From NCBI RefSeq assembly GCF_015679325.1, contig NZ_JADPVI010000003.1, positions 329,524-393,523 of the forward strand: a DNA stretch of 64,000 bases, given 5' to 3'. The notes under the pieces were generated by a model, which made no database searches, was not told the origin of the DNA, and worked only from the letters and a program-made list of their open reading frames with translations. Below are positions 63,991 to 64,000 of the stretch, piece after piece. The position numbers and the translations under genes are program-made. The first letter of the stretch is position 1; each line of letters begins with the position of its first letter. The DNA is from Kaistella gelatinilytica. GTDB taxonomy: Bacteria > Bacteroidota > Bacteroidia > Flavobacteriales > Weeksellaceae.

Positions 63991-64000
63991 TTCTATTTTA

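Overview
The window looks like chromosomal DNA of a flavobacterium of the Chryseobacterium/Kaistella type (Bacteroidota). The evidence is the AT-rich sequence, the lack of strong Shine-Dalgarno sites, repeated Bacteroidota-type -7 boxes (TAnnTTTG), and marker genes such as gldH next to a PSP1/RicT protein, a type III glutamine synthetase, a TonB-dependent receptor with a carboxypeptidase-like N-terminal domain, and many lipoproteins. No rRNA, tRNA, CRISPR array, transposase or integrase gene was seen.

Layout. 0-3.5 kb: the end of a LytTR response regulator, cardiolipin synthase, and a trimethylamine-monooxygenase-like flavoprotein. 3.8-7.4 kb: an accessory island with a truncated PP-loop gene and a three-gene ABC-three-component (ABC-3C) conflict system (SMEK-domain protein, middle component, DUF2326 ATPase). 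7.4-17.6 kb: mnmA, an outer-membrane barrel, a lipoprotein, a TonB receptor with a secreted partner, Cu/Zn SOD, a membrane protein and SelO. 17.6-21.9 kb: ricT-gldH-PBP1A. 22-28.7 kb: FadL plus SGNH hydrolase, prs-rplY, a tandem pair of secreted TonB-C-like proteins, and tadA. 28.8-40 kb: coaX, a lipoprotein, an M1 peptidase, a DUF6909-like protein, a YwqK/MORN-like repeat protein, glnN and an NlpC/P60 lipoprotein. 40-50 kb: two core operons back to back, mreB-mreC-mreD-mrdA-rodA (cell elongation) and hemA-hemC-hemD-hemE (tetrapyrrole synthesis). 50-56.6 kb: housekeeping and stress genes (GNAT, META, HflX, glutaminase, AlkD-like, group III globin, KirBac-like channel, YkgJ).

57.2-64 kb (continuing past the right edge): the most unusual part. 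Nine small genes, one broken by a stop codon, all lie on the minus strand. They are separated by imperfectly palindromic elements of about 120-136 bp whose ends read ..AAC and GTT... The short sequence next to GTT before a gene is the reverse complement of the sequence next to AAC after the same gene, for example GTTACCAGC before and GCTGGTAAC after the gene at 60301-60849. This per-cassette matching is the signature of integron gene cassettes with attC sites, so I interpret the region as an integron-like cassette array without a visible integrase (CALIN-like) in a flavobacterium. Cassette products are lipoproteins, small membrane proteins, a YARHG-domain protein, a DUF5063-like protein and a TonB-C-like protein related to the tandem pair at 27-28 kb.

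Scattered intergenic repeats (four copies of a gccccgat...gcggg element, a gcttcgacaggctcag-type inverted repeat, and a heptamer array) complete the picture.
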